DNA of 64,000 bases, from contig NZ_JBEPTL010000002.1 in assembly GCF_040549465.1 (NCBI RefSeq), positions 1 to 64,000 on the forward strand, read 5' to 3'. Below are positions 15,752 to 24,941 of the stretch, in pieces; within the stretch, counting starts at the first letter, position 1, and every line of letters starts with the position of its first letter. The notes beneath the pieces are model-generated. The model had not been told where the DNA came from. It worked only from the letters and a program-made list of their open reading frames with translations, and did not search any database. The stretch comes from Lacisediminihabitans sp040549465. GTDB lineage: Bacteria > Actinomycetota > Actinomycetes > Actinomycetales > Microbacteriaceae. The translations under genes and the position numbers were made by a program.

Positions 15752-17749
15752 ATGGCCACGAATTCATACAACGCGGGCAAGAAGCCCGCCTCAGGCCGAC
15801 CTGCCAAGAAGTACAACACCGGAGCCTCGCAGCCCGGCAGCCGCAGCGAAGGACACCGCGGTTTTCACGGTGACGCCGCCCCGACGAAGAAGCGCTGGAC
15901 CCAGGATGACCGTGCGGCGCGCACCGGCGATCGCCCAGCATCGGGCGACCGTCGCCCTAACTGGACGCCGACCAACGACCGCAATGAGCGTCCCGCTCGC
16001 ACCGAGCGCCCAGCCTATGGTGACCGCCCGCAGCGCACCGAGCGTCCGTCGTACGGTGATCGCCCGTCCTACGGCGATCGCCCCAACCGCACAGAGCGTC
16101 CCTCGTACAACGACCGCCCGGCCCGGCCCGCGTACAACGACCGCAACGACCGTCCGGCTCGCACGGACCGTCCTGCCTATGGCGACCGTCCGCAGCGCAC
16201 CGAGCGCCCGTCCTATGGGGAGCGCACCGAGCGTCCGTCCTACAACGACCGTCCGGCTCGCACCGAGCGCCCCTCCTATGGCGACCGCACGGAGCGCCCT
16301 TCCTACGGCGACCGCAACGACCGCGCTGCTCGCACCGAGCGTCCGTCGTACAACGACCGCGCTGCTCGCACCGAGCGTCCGTCGTATAGCGATCGCCCTG
16401 CTCGCACCGAGCGTCCCTCCTACAACGACCGCCCGCAGCGTTCGTTCGAGGATCGCGCACCACGCCGTGACAGCGACTTCTACCCGGCGAAGCATCAGGA
16501 CACGAAGTCGGCATCCTTCGCGGCTCACGAGGACGTCGTTCTCGAGCGTCTCGAAGCCAAGGTGATCACCGCGGATGACGCCGTCGGCACGACCTGGAAA
16601 GACCTCGGCATCGGCGACAATATGACTCGCCAGCTCATCGCCATGGGCGCTGAGACGCCGTTCCCGATCCAGGCAGCCACCATCCCGGACGTCCTGTCTG
16701 GCAAGGATGTCCTCGGCCGCGGCAAGACCGGATCCGGCAAGACCATCGCTTTCGGTGCGCCGCTCGTCGAGCGTCTCATGGAGAACATGGGTGGAGCAGG
16801 CCGCAAGCCGGGCCGCAAGCCCCGCGCGCTCATCCTTGCCCCGACCCGCGAACTCGCCATGCAGATCGACCGCACCGTGCAGCCCATCGCCCGCAGCGTC
16901 GGCCTGTTCACCACGACGATCGTCGGCGGCGTGCCGCAGTACAAGCAGGTCTCCACCCTCCAGCGCGGCGTCGACATCGTCATCGCCACCCCTGGCCGCG
17001 TCGAAGACCTCATCGAGCAGGGTCGTCTCGACCTCAGCGAGGTCTTCGTGACCGTGCTGGATGAGGCCGACCACATGTGCGACCTCGGCTTCCTCGAGCC
17101 CGTGCAGCGCATCCTCGAAGAGACCAAGCAGGGCGGCCAGAAGCTGCTCTTCTCCGCCACCCTCGACAAAGGTGTCGCCACCCTGGTCAAGCAGTTCCTC
17201 AAGGACCCTGCGGTTCACGAGGTCGCCGGTGAAGACCAGGCCTCCTCAACGATCGACCACCGCGTTCTCCTCATCGAGCAGCGCGACAAGGGCCGCATCA
17301 TCGAGGAGCTTGCCGGAGGCCAGGGCAAGACGCTGATCTTCGCCCGCACCCGTGCGTTCGCCGAGCAGCTCGCCGACCAGCTCGAGGATGCCGGCATCCC
17401 CGCCACCTCACTGCACGGTGACCTCAACCAGTCCCGCCGTACGCGCAACCTCCAGCTGCTCACCAGCGGCCGGGTCAACGTGCTGGTGGCGACGGATGTT
17501 GCGGCACGCGGCATCCACGTCGATGACATCAGCCTCGTGATCCAGGCGGATGCACCCGACGAGTACAAGACCTATCTGCACCGCTCCGGTCGTACCGGAC
17601 GCGCCGGAAAGGTCGGCACCGTCGTCACGCTCATTTCGCGCTCGCGTCGCCGCCGCATGGACGAACTCCTCGGCCGCGCCGAGATCAAGGCGTCCGTCGT
17701 TCCGGTCGTTCCTGGCGACCAGCTGATCGAAGAGCTCGCCGCGCTGTAA
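15752..17749 (+). CDS. DEAD-box RNA helicase with repetitive N-terminal extension
   Basis: The 665-residue protein has a complete helicase core from about residue 290: Q-motif PFPIQAAT, Walker A GKTGSGKT (325-332), PTRELA, TPGR, DEAD (437-440), SAT, and ARGIHVDD and HRSGRTGRAG in the second RecA domain. It is likely to unwind structured RNA in ribosome assembly or cold adaptation. The first 250 residues are a disordered, Arg/Tyr/Pro/Ser-rich region of repeated RTERPSYGDRP-type units. RNA helicases usually carry such RNA-binding tails at the C-terminus; here the C-terminus stops 25 residues after the core. Confidence 0.95.
   Translation: MATNSYNAGKKPASGRPAKKYNTGASQPGSRSEGHRGFHGDAAPTKKRWTQDDRAARTGDRPASGDRRPNWTPTNDRNERPARTERPAYGDRPQRTERPSYGDRPSYGDRPNRTERPSYNDRPARPAYNDRNDRPARTDRPAYGDRPQRTERPSYGERTERPSYNDRPARTERPSYGDRTERPSYGDRNDRAARTERPSYNDRAARTERPSYSDRPARTERPSYNDRPQRSFEDRAPRRDSDFYPAKHQDTKSASFAAHEDVVLERLEAKVITADDAVGTTWKDLGIGDNMTRQLIAMGAETPFPIQAATIPDVLSGKDVLGRGKTGSGKTIAFGAPLVERLMENMGGAGRKPGRKPRALILAPTRELAMQIDRTVQPIARSVGLFTTTIVGGVPQYKQVSTLQRGVDIVIATPGRVEDLIEQGRLDLSEVFVTVLDEADHMCDLGFLEPVQRILEETKQGGQKLLFSATLDKGVATLVKQFLKDPAVHEVAGEDQASSTIDHRVLLIEQRDKGRIIEELAGGQGKTLIFARTRAFAEQLADQLEDAGIPATSLHGDLNQSRRTRNLQLLTSGRVNVLVATDVAARGIHVDDISLVIQADAPDEYKTYLHRSGRTGRAGKVGTVVTLISRSRRRRMDELLGRAEIKASVVPVVPGDQLIEELAAL
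15985..16440 (+). repeat. In-frame coding repeats (RTERPSY-xDR)
   Basis: About fifteen imperfect repeats of 24-36 bp encode ERPSYGDRP, ERPSYNDRA and related units in the helicase N-terminus. The DNA repeats (CGCACCGAGCGTCCGTC and variants) are similar enough to recombine. Confidence 0.85.
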
Positions 17750-17766
17750 CCATCGAGTCGCCCCCT

Positions 17767-17781
17767 GAGCTTGTCGAAGGG
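17767..17781 (+). repeat. GAGCTTGTCGAAGGG repeat element, copy 1
   Basis: GAGCTTGTCGAAGGG is preceded by CCCCCT and forms part of a short palindromic intergenic repeat known in many actinobacteria. The same 15-mer recurs twice inside the tilS coding sequence at 63051-63083. Confidence 0.7.
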
Positions 17782-17787
17782 AGCCGT

Positions 17788-17824
17788 CGAAAGGCGCTCG
17801 TCCCACTGGGGCGGGCGCCTTTCG
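17788..17824 (+). terminator. Terminator of the DEAD-box helicase gene
   Basis: CGAAAGGCGC (17788-17797) pairs perfectly with GCGCCTTTCG (17815-17824); the intervening CCC/GGG can extend the stem. It starts 38 bp after the helicase stop codon. Confidence 0.75.
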
Positions 17825-17850
17825 CGTTGTCTCTCGCCGCCCAAGGGCCA

Positions 17851-17907
17851 CGAGAGTCGCCAAGTGGCCTCCACGAGCGCCGCGGAGGGGCCATTTGGCG
17901 ACTCTCG
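17851..17907. repeat. Long intergenic inverted repeat 2
   Basis: Arms 17851-17869 and 17889-17907 are 19 bp with one mismatch that would be a G-U pair in RNA (outer part CGAGAGTCGCCAA / TTGGCGACTCTCG). An inner CCTCC/GGAGG stem continues the structure. It lies between the helicase terminator and the acetyltransferase gene and has the architecture of the dyads at 8421 and 24942. Confidence 0.85.
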
Positions 17908-17974
17908 ATTCCTAGACCGTCGCGTAGGACGGCGGCAGCAGGTTGCGGGCAGTGAGGCCTGCGAGGATGGAAGG

Positions 17975-18397
17975 ATGCACCTCCGCCCCTTTGACCCCAC
18001 TGACACCGACGCCGTGATCGCCCTCTGGACCGCCTGCCAACTGGTGCGCCCATGGAACGATCCGCGTGCCGACATCGTCCGCAAGATGACGGAACAGCCG
18101 GAGCTGTTCATCGTCGGGGAGATCGACGACAGACTCGTCGCCACCGCGATGGCGGGTTTCGACGGGCACCGCGGCTGGGTGCACTACCTCGCCGTCGATC
18201 CCGACAGCCGGCGTTCGGGACTCGGCCGCCAGTTGATGGCGGAGGTCGAGCGACTCCTCCGCGAGGCCGGATGCCCGAAGCTCAACCTCCAGGTGCGCTC
18301 CGACAATCTCGCGGTGCTTGGCTTCTACCGGGGTCTCGGCTACGGAGAGGACCAGGTGGTCAGCCTGGGCAAGCGCCTCATCCTCGACGAGAGCTGA
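17975..18397 (+). CDS. ypeA: GNAT acetyltransferase, YpeA family
   Basis: The 140-residue protein is a single GNAT domain. RPWNDPRADIVRKM near the N-terminus, GFDGHRGWVHYLAV, the acetyl-CoA loop RRSGLGRQL and the ending VVSLGKRLILDES match Escherichia coli YpeA along its length. The acetylated substrate is not known. The ATG has GGAAGG immediately upstream. A GAGGAT sequence sits 6 nt before it, so a nearly leaderless transcript is also possible. The last codons are the first unit of a 14-bp tandem repeat that continues beyond the stop. Confidence 0.9.
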   Translation: MHLRPFDPTDTDAVIALWTACQLVRPWNDPRADIVRKMTEQPELFIVGEIDDRLVATAMAGFDGHRGWVHYLAVDPDSRRSGLGRQLMAEVERLLREAGCPKLNLQVRSDNLAVLGFYRGLGYGEDQVVSLGKRLILDES

Positions 18398-18446
18398 CGA
18401 ACGAGAGCTGACGAACGAGAGCTGACGAACGAGAGCTAGTGACGAG
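18391..18446 (+). repeat. 14-bp tandem repeat at the 3' end of ypeA
   Basis: GAGCTGACGAACGA is repeated three times (18391-18432), followed by a degenerate fourth unit. Each perfect unit contains the gene's TGA stop, so the array is a tandem duplication of the gene's end. Confidence 0.85.
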
Positions 18447-18532
18447 AGTTGCCGCCCTGATGCCATTGAGAAGCACCGCTACTCAGTGGCATCCACATCA
18501 CCTGTTGGACAGATGACTCCGGCAGGAGAAAC

Positions 18533-19513
18533 ATGGAAGTCATGGACTACACACATCTGGGCCGTTCAGGCCTCAAAGTTTCCCGATTGTGCCTCGGCAC
18601 GATGAACTTCGGTCCGCAGACGAGCGAAGCGGACTCGCACTCGATCATGGACTCGGCCCACGAGTACGGCATCAATTTCTTCGATACCGCCAACGGTTAC
18701 GGCGGCAGCCTCGGCAAAGGCGCCACTGAGCAGATCGTCGGTCGCTGGTTCGCCAAGGGCGACAACCGTCGAGAGCACACGGTGCTCGCCACCAAGCTCT
18801 ACGGCGACATGACCGACTGGCCGAACGAAGGCAAGCTCTCGGCGCTCAACATCCGCCGTGCGCTGGATGCCAGCCTGAAGCGTTTGCAGACCGACTACAT
18901 CGATGTCTACCAGTTCCACCACATCGACCGCGATACCCCGTGGGACGAGATCTGGCAGGCCATGGAGACCGCTGTCGCCCAGGGCAAGATCCTCTACAAC
19001 GGCAGCAGCAACTTCGCCGGCTGGCACATCGCGACCGCCCAGGAGGCCGCACGCAAGCGCAACTACACGGGCCTGGTGAGCGAGCAGTCGATCTACAATC
19101 TGCTGAAGCGCGAGGTAGAGCTCGAGGTCATCCCGGCCGCGCAGGCGAACGGTCTCGGCATCATCCCGTGGTCGCCGCTCAACGGTGGGCTGCTCGGCGG
19201 CGTAGTGCGCAAGGAGCGCGACGGCGTGCGTCGGCTGGAGGGCCGCTCGGCCGAGGCCGTGGAGGAGAACCGCGCTGCGCTCGAAGAATACGAAGCATTC
19301 GCGGATGAACTGGGCCACGAGCCAGGCGACCTCGCCCTGGCCTGGCTGCTTCATCAGCCCGCGGTCACGGCGCCGATCATCGGCCCGCGCACGCAGGAGC
19401 AGCTCGACGGCGGCGTGCGTGCGCTCGCGATCACGTTAGACGCCGACGCACTCACGCGCCTCGATGCCATCTTCCCCGGCCACAAGCCGGCTCCCGAGGA
19501 TTACGCCTGGTGA
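18533..19513 (+). CDS. Aldo/keto reductase 1
   Basis: The 326-residue NADPH-dependent oxidoreductase has an AKR (beta/alpha)8 barrel. Catalytic residues are visible in FFDTANGYGG (Asp, Tyr), TVLATKLYGD (Lys) and VYQFHHIDRD (His). The start YTHLGRSGLKVSRLCLG and the ending GHKPAPEDYAW are typical of the AKR11/YajO-like group that reduces aldehydes or sugar ketones. AGGAG lies 4 nt before the ATG; a second ATG at 18542 is possible. It overlaps the next AKR gene by 4 bp, so the two are co-translated. Confidence 0.92.
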   Translation: MEVMDYTHLGRSGLKVSRLCLGTMNFGPQTSEADSHSIMDSAHEYGINFFDTANGYGGSLGKGATEQIVGRWFAKGDNRREHTVLATKLYGDMTDWPNEGKLSALNIRRALDASLKRLQTDYIDVYQFHHIDRDTPWDEIWQAMETAVAQGKILYNGSSNFAGWHIATAQEAARKRNYTGLVSEQSIYNLLKREVELEVIPAAQANGLGIIPWSPLNGGLLGGVVRKERDGVRRLEGRSAEAVEENRAALEEYEAFADELGHEPGDLALAWLLHQPAVTAPIIGPRTQEQLDGGVRALAITLDADALTRLDAIFPGHKPAPEDYAW

Positions 19514-20364
19514 AGACGAGACGAATCGCCGATCTCGACGTCAGCGCAATCGGCCTCGGCGGCATGCCGATGTCGATCGAGGGACGCCCGGATGAGGCCC
19601 GCTCGATCGCCACGGTCCACGCGGCACTCGACGAGGGCGTGACCTTATTCGACACCGCCGACGCTTATCACCGCGACGCCACCGAGGTCGGCCACAACGA
19701 GTCGCTGTTTGCGAAGGCGATCGCGTCCTGGGGTGGCGACACAACGAACGTGCTGGTGGCCACCAAGGGCGGTCATCTGCGCCCGGGGGACGGCAGTTGG
19801 ACGATCGACGGGCGACCCGAGTACCTCACCCAGGCTGCTGAGGCTTCGCTCAGGCGACTCGGCGGTGACGCCATCGGGCTGTACCAGTTTCACCGGCCAG
19901 ACCCGAACGTCGCCTACGAGGATTCGATCGGTGCGATCCGCGACCTGCTGGATGCCGGCACCATCCGCCTGGCCGGAATCTCGAACGCGAACCCTGAGCA
20001 GATCCGCCTCGCGCAGGAGATCCTGGGCGGCCGTCTCGCCTCGGTGCAGAACCAGTTCTCGCCGAACTTCCGCAGCAGCGAGCCGGAGCTGGCACTTGCC
20101 GACGAACTGGGCATCGCCTTCCTGCCGTGGAGCCCGCTCGGCGGCATCTCGTCCGCAGCCGCGCTCGGTGAACGTTTCGCGCCGTTCCAGGCGGTGGCCG
20201 ACGCCCGCGGACTCACGCCGCAGGTGATCGCCCTCGCCTGGCACCTGTCGAAGTCGCCGCACGTCATACCGATCCCCGGTGCGACACGGCCGGAGAGTAT
20301 TCGCAACTCGGTGCAGGCGGCCGACGTCAGCCTCTCGGCGGAGGAGCTCGCGACACTCGGTTGA
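19510..20364 (+). CDS. Aldo/keto reductase 2
   Basis: The 284-residue protein is a second AKR barrel, shorter than its neighbour. Catalytic positions appear in LFDTADAYHR, VLVATKGGHL and GLYQFHRPDP, and the cofactor end in VIPIPGATRPESI. It begins at GTG inside the stop of the previous gene (GTGA). Sequence similarity to aldo/keto reductase 1 is limited to motifs, so this is a pair of distinct AKRs rather than a recent duplication. The substrate is unknown. Confidence 0.9.
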   Translation: MKTRRIADLDVSAIGLGGMPMSIEGRPDEARSIATVHAALDEGVTLFDTADAYHRDATEVGHNESLFAKAIASWGGDTTNVLVATKGGHLRPGDGSWTIDGRPEYLTQAAEASLRRLGGDAIGLYQFHRPDPNVAYEDSIGAIRDLLDAGTIRLAGISNANPEQIRLAQEILGGRLASVQNQFSPNFRSSEPELALADELGIAFLPWSPLGGISSAAALGERFAPFQAVADARGLTPQVIALAWHLSKSPHVIPIPGATRPESIRNSVQAADVSLSAEELATLG

Positions 20365-20377
20365 CGCAACATACGGA

Positions 20378-20407
20378 ACGGCGCTCACCTCTTGAGGTGG
20401 GCGCCGT
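20378..20407. terminator. Bidirectional terminator
   Basis: ACGGCGC-T-CACCTC and GAGGTG-G-GCGCCGT form a nearly perfect 14-bp stem with a TT loop between the convergent aldo/keto reductase and LysR genes. Confidence 0.8.
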
Positions 20408-20420
20408 CGTCGCGTCTGGG

Positions 20421-21296
20421 TCAGGCGTTCTTTTGTGCCAGCTGGTCGAGGAACGCCGCCGCCGCGGGGCTCGGCTCCTCGGCCGCGGCGACCACAACTG
20501 TCCACTCCGGCATGTCGTCGGGCAGGGCGATGGCGCGCAGCACGCCAGGTCGCTTGGCCGCGAAGGACTGCGGCACGATAGCCACACCCAGGTTGTAGCC
20601 GACGAGATCGAGCAGCGGATGCACGTCGTTGACCTCCATCGCGGCACGGTAGTCGAAACCGGCGGCGGCGAAGGCGCGCCGGGCGAGCACGTGGGCTCCC
20701 CAGCCCGGCTGGAAACCGATCAGTGTTTCAGCGTGAACCGATTGCAGGTCGATCTCGTCGCGTCTGGCGAAGCGATGATCGGGGTGACACAGCACGACGA
20801 GTTTCTGCGTGGTGAGCGGACGGAGCCGCACGCCGGCCGGAGTGCTGCCGGTGACGACGACGAGCGCGACATCCACCCGTCCGGTGGCGACGCTTTCGAG
20901 GATCTCAACGGAGCCCTCATACCGCAATCTCACCTCGACGCCCTCGTTCGCCGCCCTGAAGCGACCGAGTTCGGCCGGCAGATCGACGGAACCGACACAG
21001 GGCTCTGCGCCGACGGTCAGCCTGCCGCGCACGAGTCCCCGGACCGCGGCCACGGCGTTCTGCGCGGCGGCGGCGCTCGCTAGCGTGCGCATCGAGTCGG
21101 CCAGCAGGGCCTGGCCGGCGGCGGTCAGCTCGACCCGGCGGGTGCTGCGGGTGAAGAGCGAGGTGCCGAGCTCCAGCTCGAGCGCGCGGATCGAGGCGGA
21201 GAGCCCCGACTGGGAGATCTGCAGCAGTTCTGCCGCCCTGGTGAAGTGTCGCTCGTCGGCGACCGTGACGAAGTGCTCGAGCTGGCGCAATTCCAT
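20421..21296 (-). CDS. LysR-family transcriptional regulator
   Basis: The 291-residue protein has the LysR helix-turn-helix at residues 1-60 (MELRQLEHFVTVADERHFTR, SQSGLSASIRALELELGTSL) and a periplasmic-binding-like effector domain from about residue 90 (RGRLTVGAEP). It is not divergent from its likely target, so regulation of the convergent AKR operon is only a guess. The ATG has no Shine-Dalgarno sequence; TAGGAT (21308-21303) ends 6 nt before it, so the transcript is probably leaderless. Confidence 0.92.
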   Translation of the reverse strand: MELRQLEHFVTVADERHFTRAAELLQISQSGLSASIRALELELGTSLFTRSTRRVELTAAGQALLADSMRTLASAAAAQNAVAAVRGLVRGRLTVGAEPCVGSVDLPAELGRFRAANEGVEVRLRYEGSVEILESVATGRVDVALVVVTGSTPAGVRLRPLTTQKLVVLCHPDHRFARRDEIDLQSVHAETLIGFQPGWGAHVLARRAFAAAGFDYRAAMEVNDVHPLLDLVGYNLGVAIVPQSFAAKRPGVLRAIALPDDMPEWTVVVAAAEEPSPAAAAFLDQLAQKNA

Positions 21297-21390
21297 TCAA
21301 CGATCCTATCGATGGATGCCGCGGCGTTCAGAAGTGCGCCGACTTGACCGTGCCAGAGAAAAACCGATGGTGCTGAACCGACCGACGTTA

Positions 21391-22248
21391 TCAGGCCAGC
21401 GCGAGCAGCACCGCCGCAGCCAACGCGAGCACCAGTCCCACGATCTGCACCGGTGCGATCCGCTCCTTGAGCACGACGGCAGCGAGGATGATCGTTCCCG
21501 CGGGATAGAGGGCCGTCAACACCGACTGAATGGTGAGTTCGCCGAGACGAAGACCGAGCAGCAGGATGACGTTGGCCGAGGCATCCACGATTCCGCCGAT
21601 GATCGCCAGCACGATTCCCGGCCGCCAGCCCCCGGCCGCCGGCCTTTTCGACCTGCGCAGCAGCCACACGACGCCGACCGCGCCGAACATGATGATCGCG
21701 TTGACGGCGCGATTCATGATCAATGGGATGACGCCGGAGTCGTCGGGGGTGAGGTCGATGAGGATCAGGAAGACGCCGATGAGCGCACCGGCAGCGATCG
21801 CCATGAGGAGCGATTTCGGCGAGGGACGGACGGCACCCTTCTCCGGGACGAAGCCCACCAGCACGACGGCGACGAGTGCGACCCCGATGGCGATGTAGGC
21901 GACGACGCCGAGTCGCTCCCCGCGGAGCACGCCCGCCAGCATGGGCACGACGGCCGAAACCAGAGCGGTCAGCGGCGACAGGATGCTCATCGGTCCAATG
22001 GCGAGACAGGCGTAGAGCAGTGAGATGGCGACGGCGCCCGTCGCACCCGAGATGGCACCCAGCAGCACGGCCTGCGACGACCACTGCCCGCCGATGACGG
22101 GGAACATCGCCAGGAGTAAGACGAGGCCGGCCAGTCCTCCGATGGCCGTCACCCGGATCGGGCTGATGCGCCTCGAGGCGACGCCGCCGATGAAGTCCGC
22201 CCCGCCGTAGACGAATGCGCCGGCCAGACCGACGAGAACAGCGAGCAT
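21391..22248 (-). CDS. EamA/DMT-family transporter
   Basis: The 285-residue protein has ten hydrophobic helices in two EamA halves (residues 1-135 and 145-285). Typical features are YGGADFIGGVASRR at the start, LSPLTALVSAVVPMLAGV at the end of half one, and VLTALYPAGTIILAAVVLKE in half two. DMT proteins export amino acids, metabolites or drugs. The substrate is unknown. It lies 94 bp upstream of the LysR gene on the same strand. Confidence 0.9.
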   Translation of the reverse strand: MLAVLVGLAGAFVYGGADFIGGVASRRISPIRVTAIGGLAGLVLLLAMFPVIGGQWSSQAVLLGAISGATGAVAISLLYACLAIGPMSILSPLTALVSAVVPMLAGVLRGERLGVVAYIAIGVALVAVVLVGFVPEKGAVRPSPKSLLMAIAAGALIGVFLILIDLTPDDSGVIPLIMNRAVNAIIMFGAVGVVWLLRRSKRPAAGGWRPGIVLAIIGGIVDASANVILLLGLRLGELTIQSVLTALYPAGTIILAAVVLKERIAPVQIVGLVLALAAAVLLALA

Positions 22249-22316
22249 GGCGGGCCAATCTGACGGGAGAGTTCCACGCTAGTGGTTAACGCTCGGTGAC
22301 CAGTTCGTGCGAACCC

Positions 22317-22371
22317 TTGGCCTCGGGCGCTCCCGCGGGTTAGTGTGCCAATGACCCCCGACCGGGGGGTG
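22317..22371 (+). promoter_or_regulatory. Promoter and 5' hairpin of the 5'-nucleotidase gene
   Basis: TTGGCC (22317-22322) and TAGTGT (22341-22346) are 18 bp apart. The predicted transcript starts close to an ACCCCCGACCGGGGGGT palindrome (22354-22370), so the mRNA would begin with a GC-rich hairpin, followed by GCGC. A very similar palindrome plus GTGCGC occurs at 51653-51675. Confidence 0.45.
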
Positions 22372-22409
22372 CGCCCGCCTGTCTGCCCAATGAAGGAGAC
22401 CCCGGAGTC

Positions 22410-24932
22410 ATGGCACCATTCTCATCCCGTCCCGGCCGCATTTCGATTGCCGCGGTCGCCGCAGCAATCGCTCTCGGAGTTTCCGGTCTCGCCGCCCCGG
22501 CCGCGCTAGCCGCCGATGCGGCGGTGAACATCGACATCCTCAGTTTTAACGACTTCCACGGTCGCCTCGAGGCGGCGACCCCCGCCGCGGGAGCAGCAGT
22601 GCTGGGTGGCATGGTCGATTCCTACCGGGCGGCCAACCCCAACACGCTCGTCGTCTCCGGCGGCGACTCGGTCGGTGCCTCGACCTTCACCTCCTTCATC
22701 CAGAACGACCAGCCGACCATCGACGCGCTCAACCAGATCGGCGTCGACGCGAGCGCCGTCGGCAACCACGAGCTCGACAAGGGCCAGGCCGACCTCACGG
22801 ATCGCATCATCCCGGCCACCAACTACCCGCTGCTGAGCGCGAACATCTACGACAAGACCATCGGCCAGCCAGCCTTCGACCAGTACGCGCTCAAGCAGGT
22901 GGGCGGCGTCACCGTTGGTTTCATCGGAGCGACGACGGATGAGACCCCCTCCCTCGTGAGCCCGGCCGGTGTCGCGAACCTCGAGTTCCGCGACATCACC
23001 ACCGAGGTCAACAAGGTCGCCGACCAGCTCAGCGACGGCAACCAGGCCAACGGCGAAGCGGATGTTATCGTGCTGACCGTGCACGAAGGCGCGGCCGACG
23101 CGACTCTCGCCGCCGCAACCGGCGATTCTGCTTTCGGCAAAATCGTGAACGGACTCGATGCCAACGTGGACGCCATCGTCTCCGGTCACACGCACCAGGC
23201 GTACAACCATGAGATCGCCATTCCGGGCACCGATCGCACCCGTCCCGTTCTGCAGGCCGGCAAGTACGGCGAGAACTACGGCCACATCGCACTCTCGGTC
23301 GACCCGACCTCGCACGCGCTGCTCAGCATCAGTTCAGAGGTCAAGCCGCTCTTCGGTGCTTTCGCGCCGGATCCGGCGGTGGCCCAGATCGTCGCCGCCG
23401 CTGTTGCCGCGGCGAAGGACAAGGGCTCCGCTCCTGTCGGCACCATCACGGCAGACTTCAACCGCGCCAGCCAGGCCGACGGGATCACCGAGAATCGCGG
23501 TGGAGAGTCGACCCTCGGCAACTTCGTCGCCGACGTGCAGCAGTGGGCAGCGAAAGACGGCGGCGCCCAGATCGCCCTGATGAATCCGGGCGGACTGCGC
23601 ACCGACCTGAAGTACGCCGCCAGCGCGACCACGCCCAATGACATCGACGGTCGCGTGACCTACCAGGAGGCGGCGAGCGTGCAGCCCTTCGCCAATACCC
23701 TGGTGACGGAGACGCTCACCGGCGCCCAGCTGAAGCAGTTGCTGGAGGAGCAGTGGCAGCCGGCAGCGGCCACCAGGCCATTCCTCAAGCTCGGCGTCTC
23801 GGAGGCTCTGAAGTACAGCTACGACCCGAGCGCAGCCGTCGGCAGCCATATCACCGCGGTCTACGTCGACGGCACTTTGGTGCAGCCGACGGACAACTAC
23901 AAGGTGGTGGTGAACTCCTTCCTCGCATCGGGTGGTGACAACTTCTTCACCCTCGCCAAGGGCACGAACGCCGGCGACACCGGCAAGATCGACCTGCAGA
24001 GCATGGTCGACTACTTCGTCGCGAACCCGACGGCCTCGCCCAACTACAAGCAGCGCGCGGTCGGCGTGAAGGTCTCGGCGCCGGATGCTGACGGCTACAG
24101 CGCCGGCGACACCGTCACACTCGACCTCTCCTCGCTGCTGTTCAGCAACGGCGAACCCAACACGCGAACCGCAGTGGTGAGCGCGGGGGGAACCGAGCTC
24201 GGCTCCGCGGTGATCGACCCCGCGATCGTCAACCTGACGGATGAGGTTGGCCGGGCATCCGTGTCCGTCACCGTTCCGGATGGCACGCCGGCCGGAACCC
24301 TCAAGCTGAACGTCTCTGTTCCTTCGACCGGCACCTCGATCGATGTGCCGATCGAGGTCACGGTGCCGGCCAAGCCGATCACCACCGTGACGCAGCCCAC
24401 GATCACCGGTAAGGCTCGGGTCGGTGGCACGCTGAGCACCGACGGCGGAAAGTGGAGCGTCGACAACCCGTCGCTCTCCTACCAGTGGAGCCGCAACGGC
24501 ACAGCGATCGAAGGGGCCACCTCGGCGAAGTACGCACTCGTCCCGGCGGATGCCGGAGCATCGGTGACCGTTACTGTGACGGCGAAGGCCGATGGCTTCA
24601 CCGACGGCACGGCCACCTCGGCGGCGGTCATGGTGAGCAAGCTGTCGTCGTCGATCTTCGCATCGCCCGACCGCATCCTCGTAAGTCACAGGGCACCGGT
24701 GACCTACACGGTCAGGGTCGACGGCAACGGCGTGCCGCCGACCGGAGACGTGGTCATCTACGACGGCCGCAAGGTGCTGGCGACGGCCACGCTGACCGCG
24801 ACCGACAACGGACGAATCACAGTCACGGTGCCGCCGCTCAGCCGCGGACTGCACTTTCCGATCGCCACCTTCGGTGGCAACGGCCAGCTGAAGAACTCGG
24901 TCTCCTGGCCGAGCGTGCTGCTCGTCTACTGA
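22410..24932 (+). CDS. Secreted 5'-nucleotidase/metallophosphoesterase with Ig-like tail
   Basis: The 840-residue protein begins with a Sec signal peptide ending around APAALA (residue 34). A metallophosphatase domain (40-330) carries DFHGRLE, GDSVGAST, NHELDKG near residue 120 and GHTHQAYNHE. A 5'-nucleotidase C-terminal domain (345-520) with NPGGLRTDL and SYDPSAAVGS follows. The last 280 residues are beta-rich Ig-like repeats, including GKARVGGTLSTDGGKWS, which may bind the wall or polysaccharide. It should hydrolyse extracellular nucleotides and salvage phosphate and nucleosides. No LPxTG sorting signal is present; the protein ends in LLVY. AAGGAG lies upstream of the ATG. Confidence 0.92.
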   Translation: MAPFSSRPGRISIAAVAAAIALGVSGLAAPAALAADAAVNIDILSFNDFHGRLEAATPAAGAAVLGGMVDSYRAANPNTLVVSGGDSVGASTFTSFIQNDQPTIDALNQIGVDASAVGNHELDKGQADLTDRIIPATNYPLLSANIYDKTIGQPAFDQYALKQVGGVTVGFIGATTDETPSLVSPAGVANLEFRDITTEVNKVADQLSDGNQANGEADVIVLTVHEGAADATLAAATGDSAFGKIVNGLDANVDAIVSGHTHQAYNHEIAIPGTDRTRPVLQAGKYGENYGHIALSVDPTSHALLSISSEVKPLFGAFAPDPAVAQIVAAAVAAAKDKGSAPVGTITADFNRASQADGITENRGGESTLGNFVADVQQWAAKDGGAQIALMNPGGLRTDLKYAASATTPNDIDGRVTYQEAASVQPFANTLVTETLTGAQLKQLLEEQWQPAAATRPFLKLGVSEALKYSYDPSAAVGSHITAVYVDGTLVQPTDNYKVVVNSFLASGGDNFFTLAKGTNAGDTGKIDLQSMVDYFVANPTASPNYKQRAVGVKVSAPDADGYSAGDTVTLDLSSLLFSNGEPNTRTAVVSAGGTELGSAVIDPAIVNLTDEVGRASVSVTVPDGTPAGTLKLNVSVPSTGTSIDVPIEVTVPAKPITTVTQPTITGKARVGGTLSTDGGKWSVDNPSLSYQWSRNGTAIEGATSAKYALVPADAGASVTVTVTAKADGFTDGTATSAAVMVSKLSSSIFASPDRILVSHRAPVTYTVRVDGNGVPPTGDVVIYDGRKVLATATLTATDNGRITVTVPPLSRGLHFPIATFGGNGQLKNSVSWPSVLLVY

Positions 24933-24941
24933 CCCCACCCT

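Noticed and set aside
15791..17218. A 475-codon frame antisense to the DEAD-box helicase
   Set aside because: Its repeats are only the reverse complement of the helicase coding repeats.
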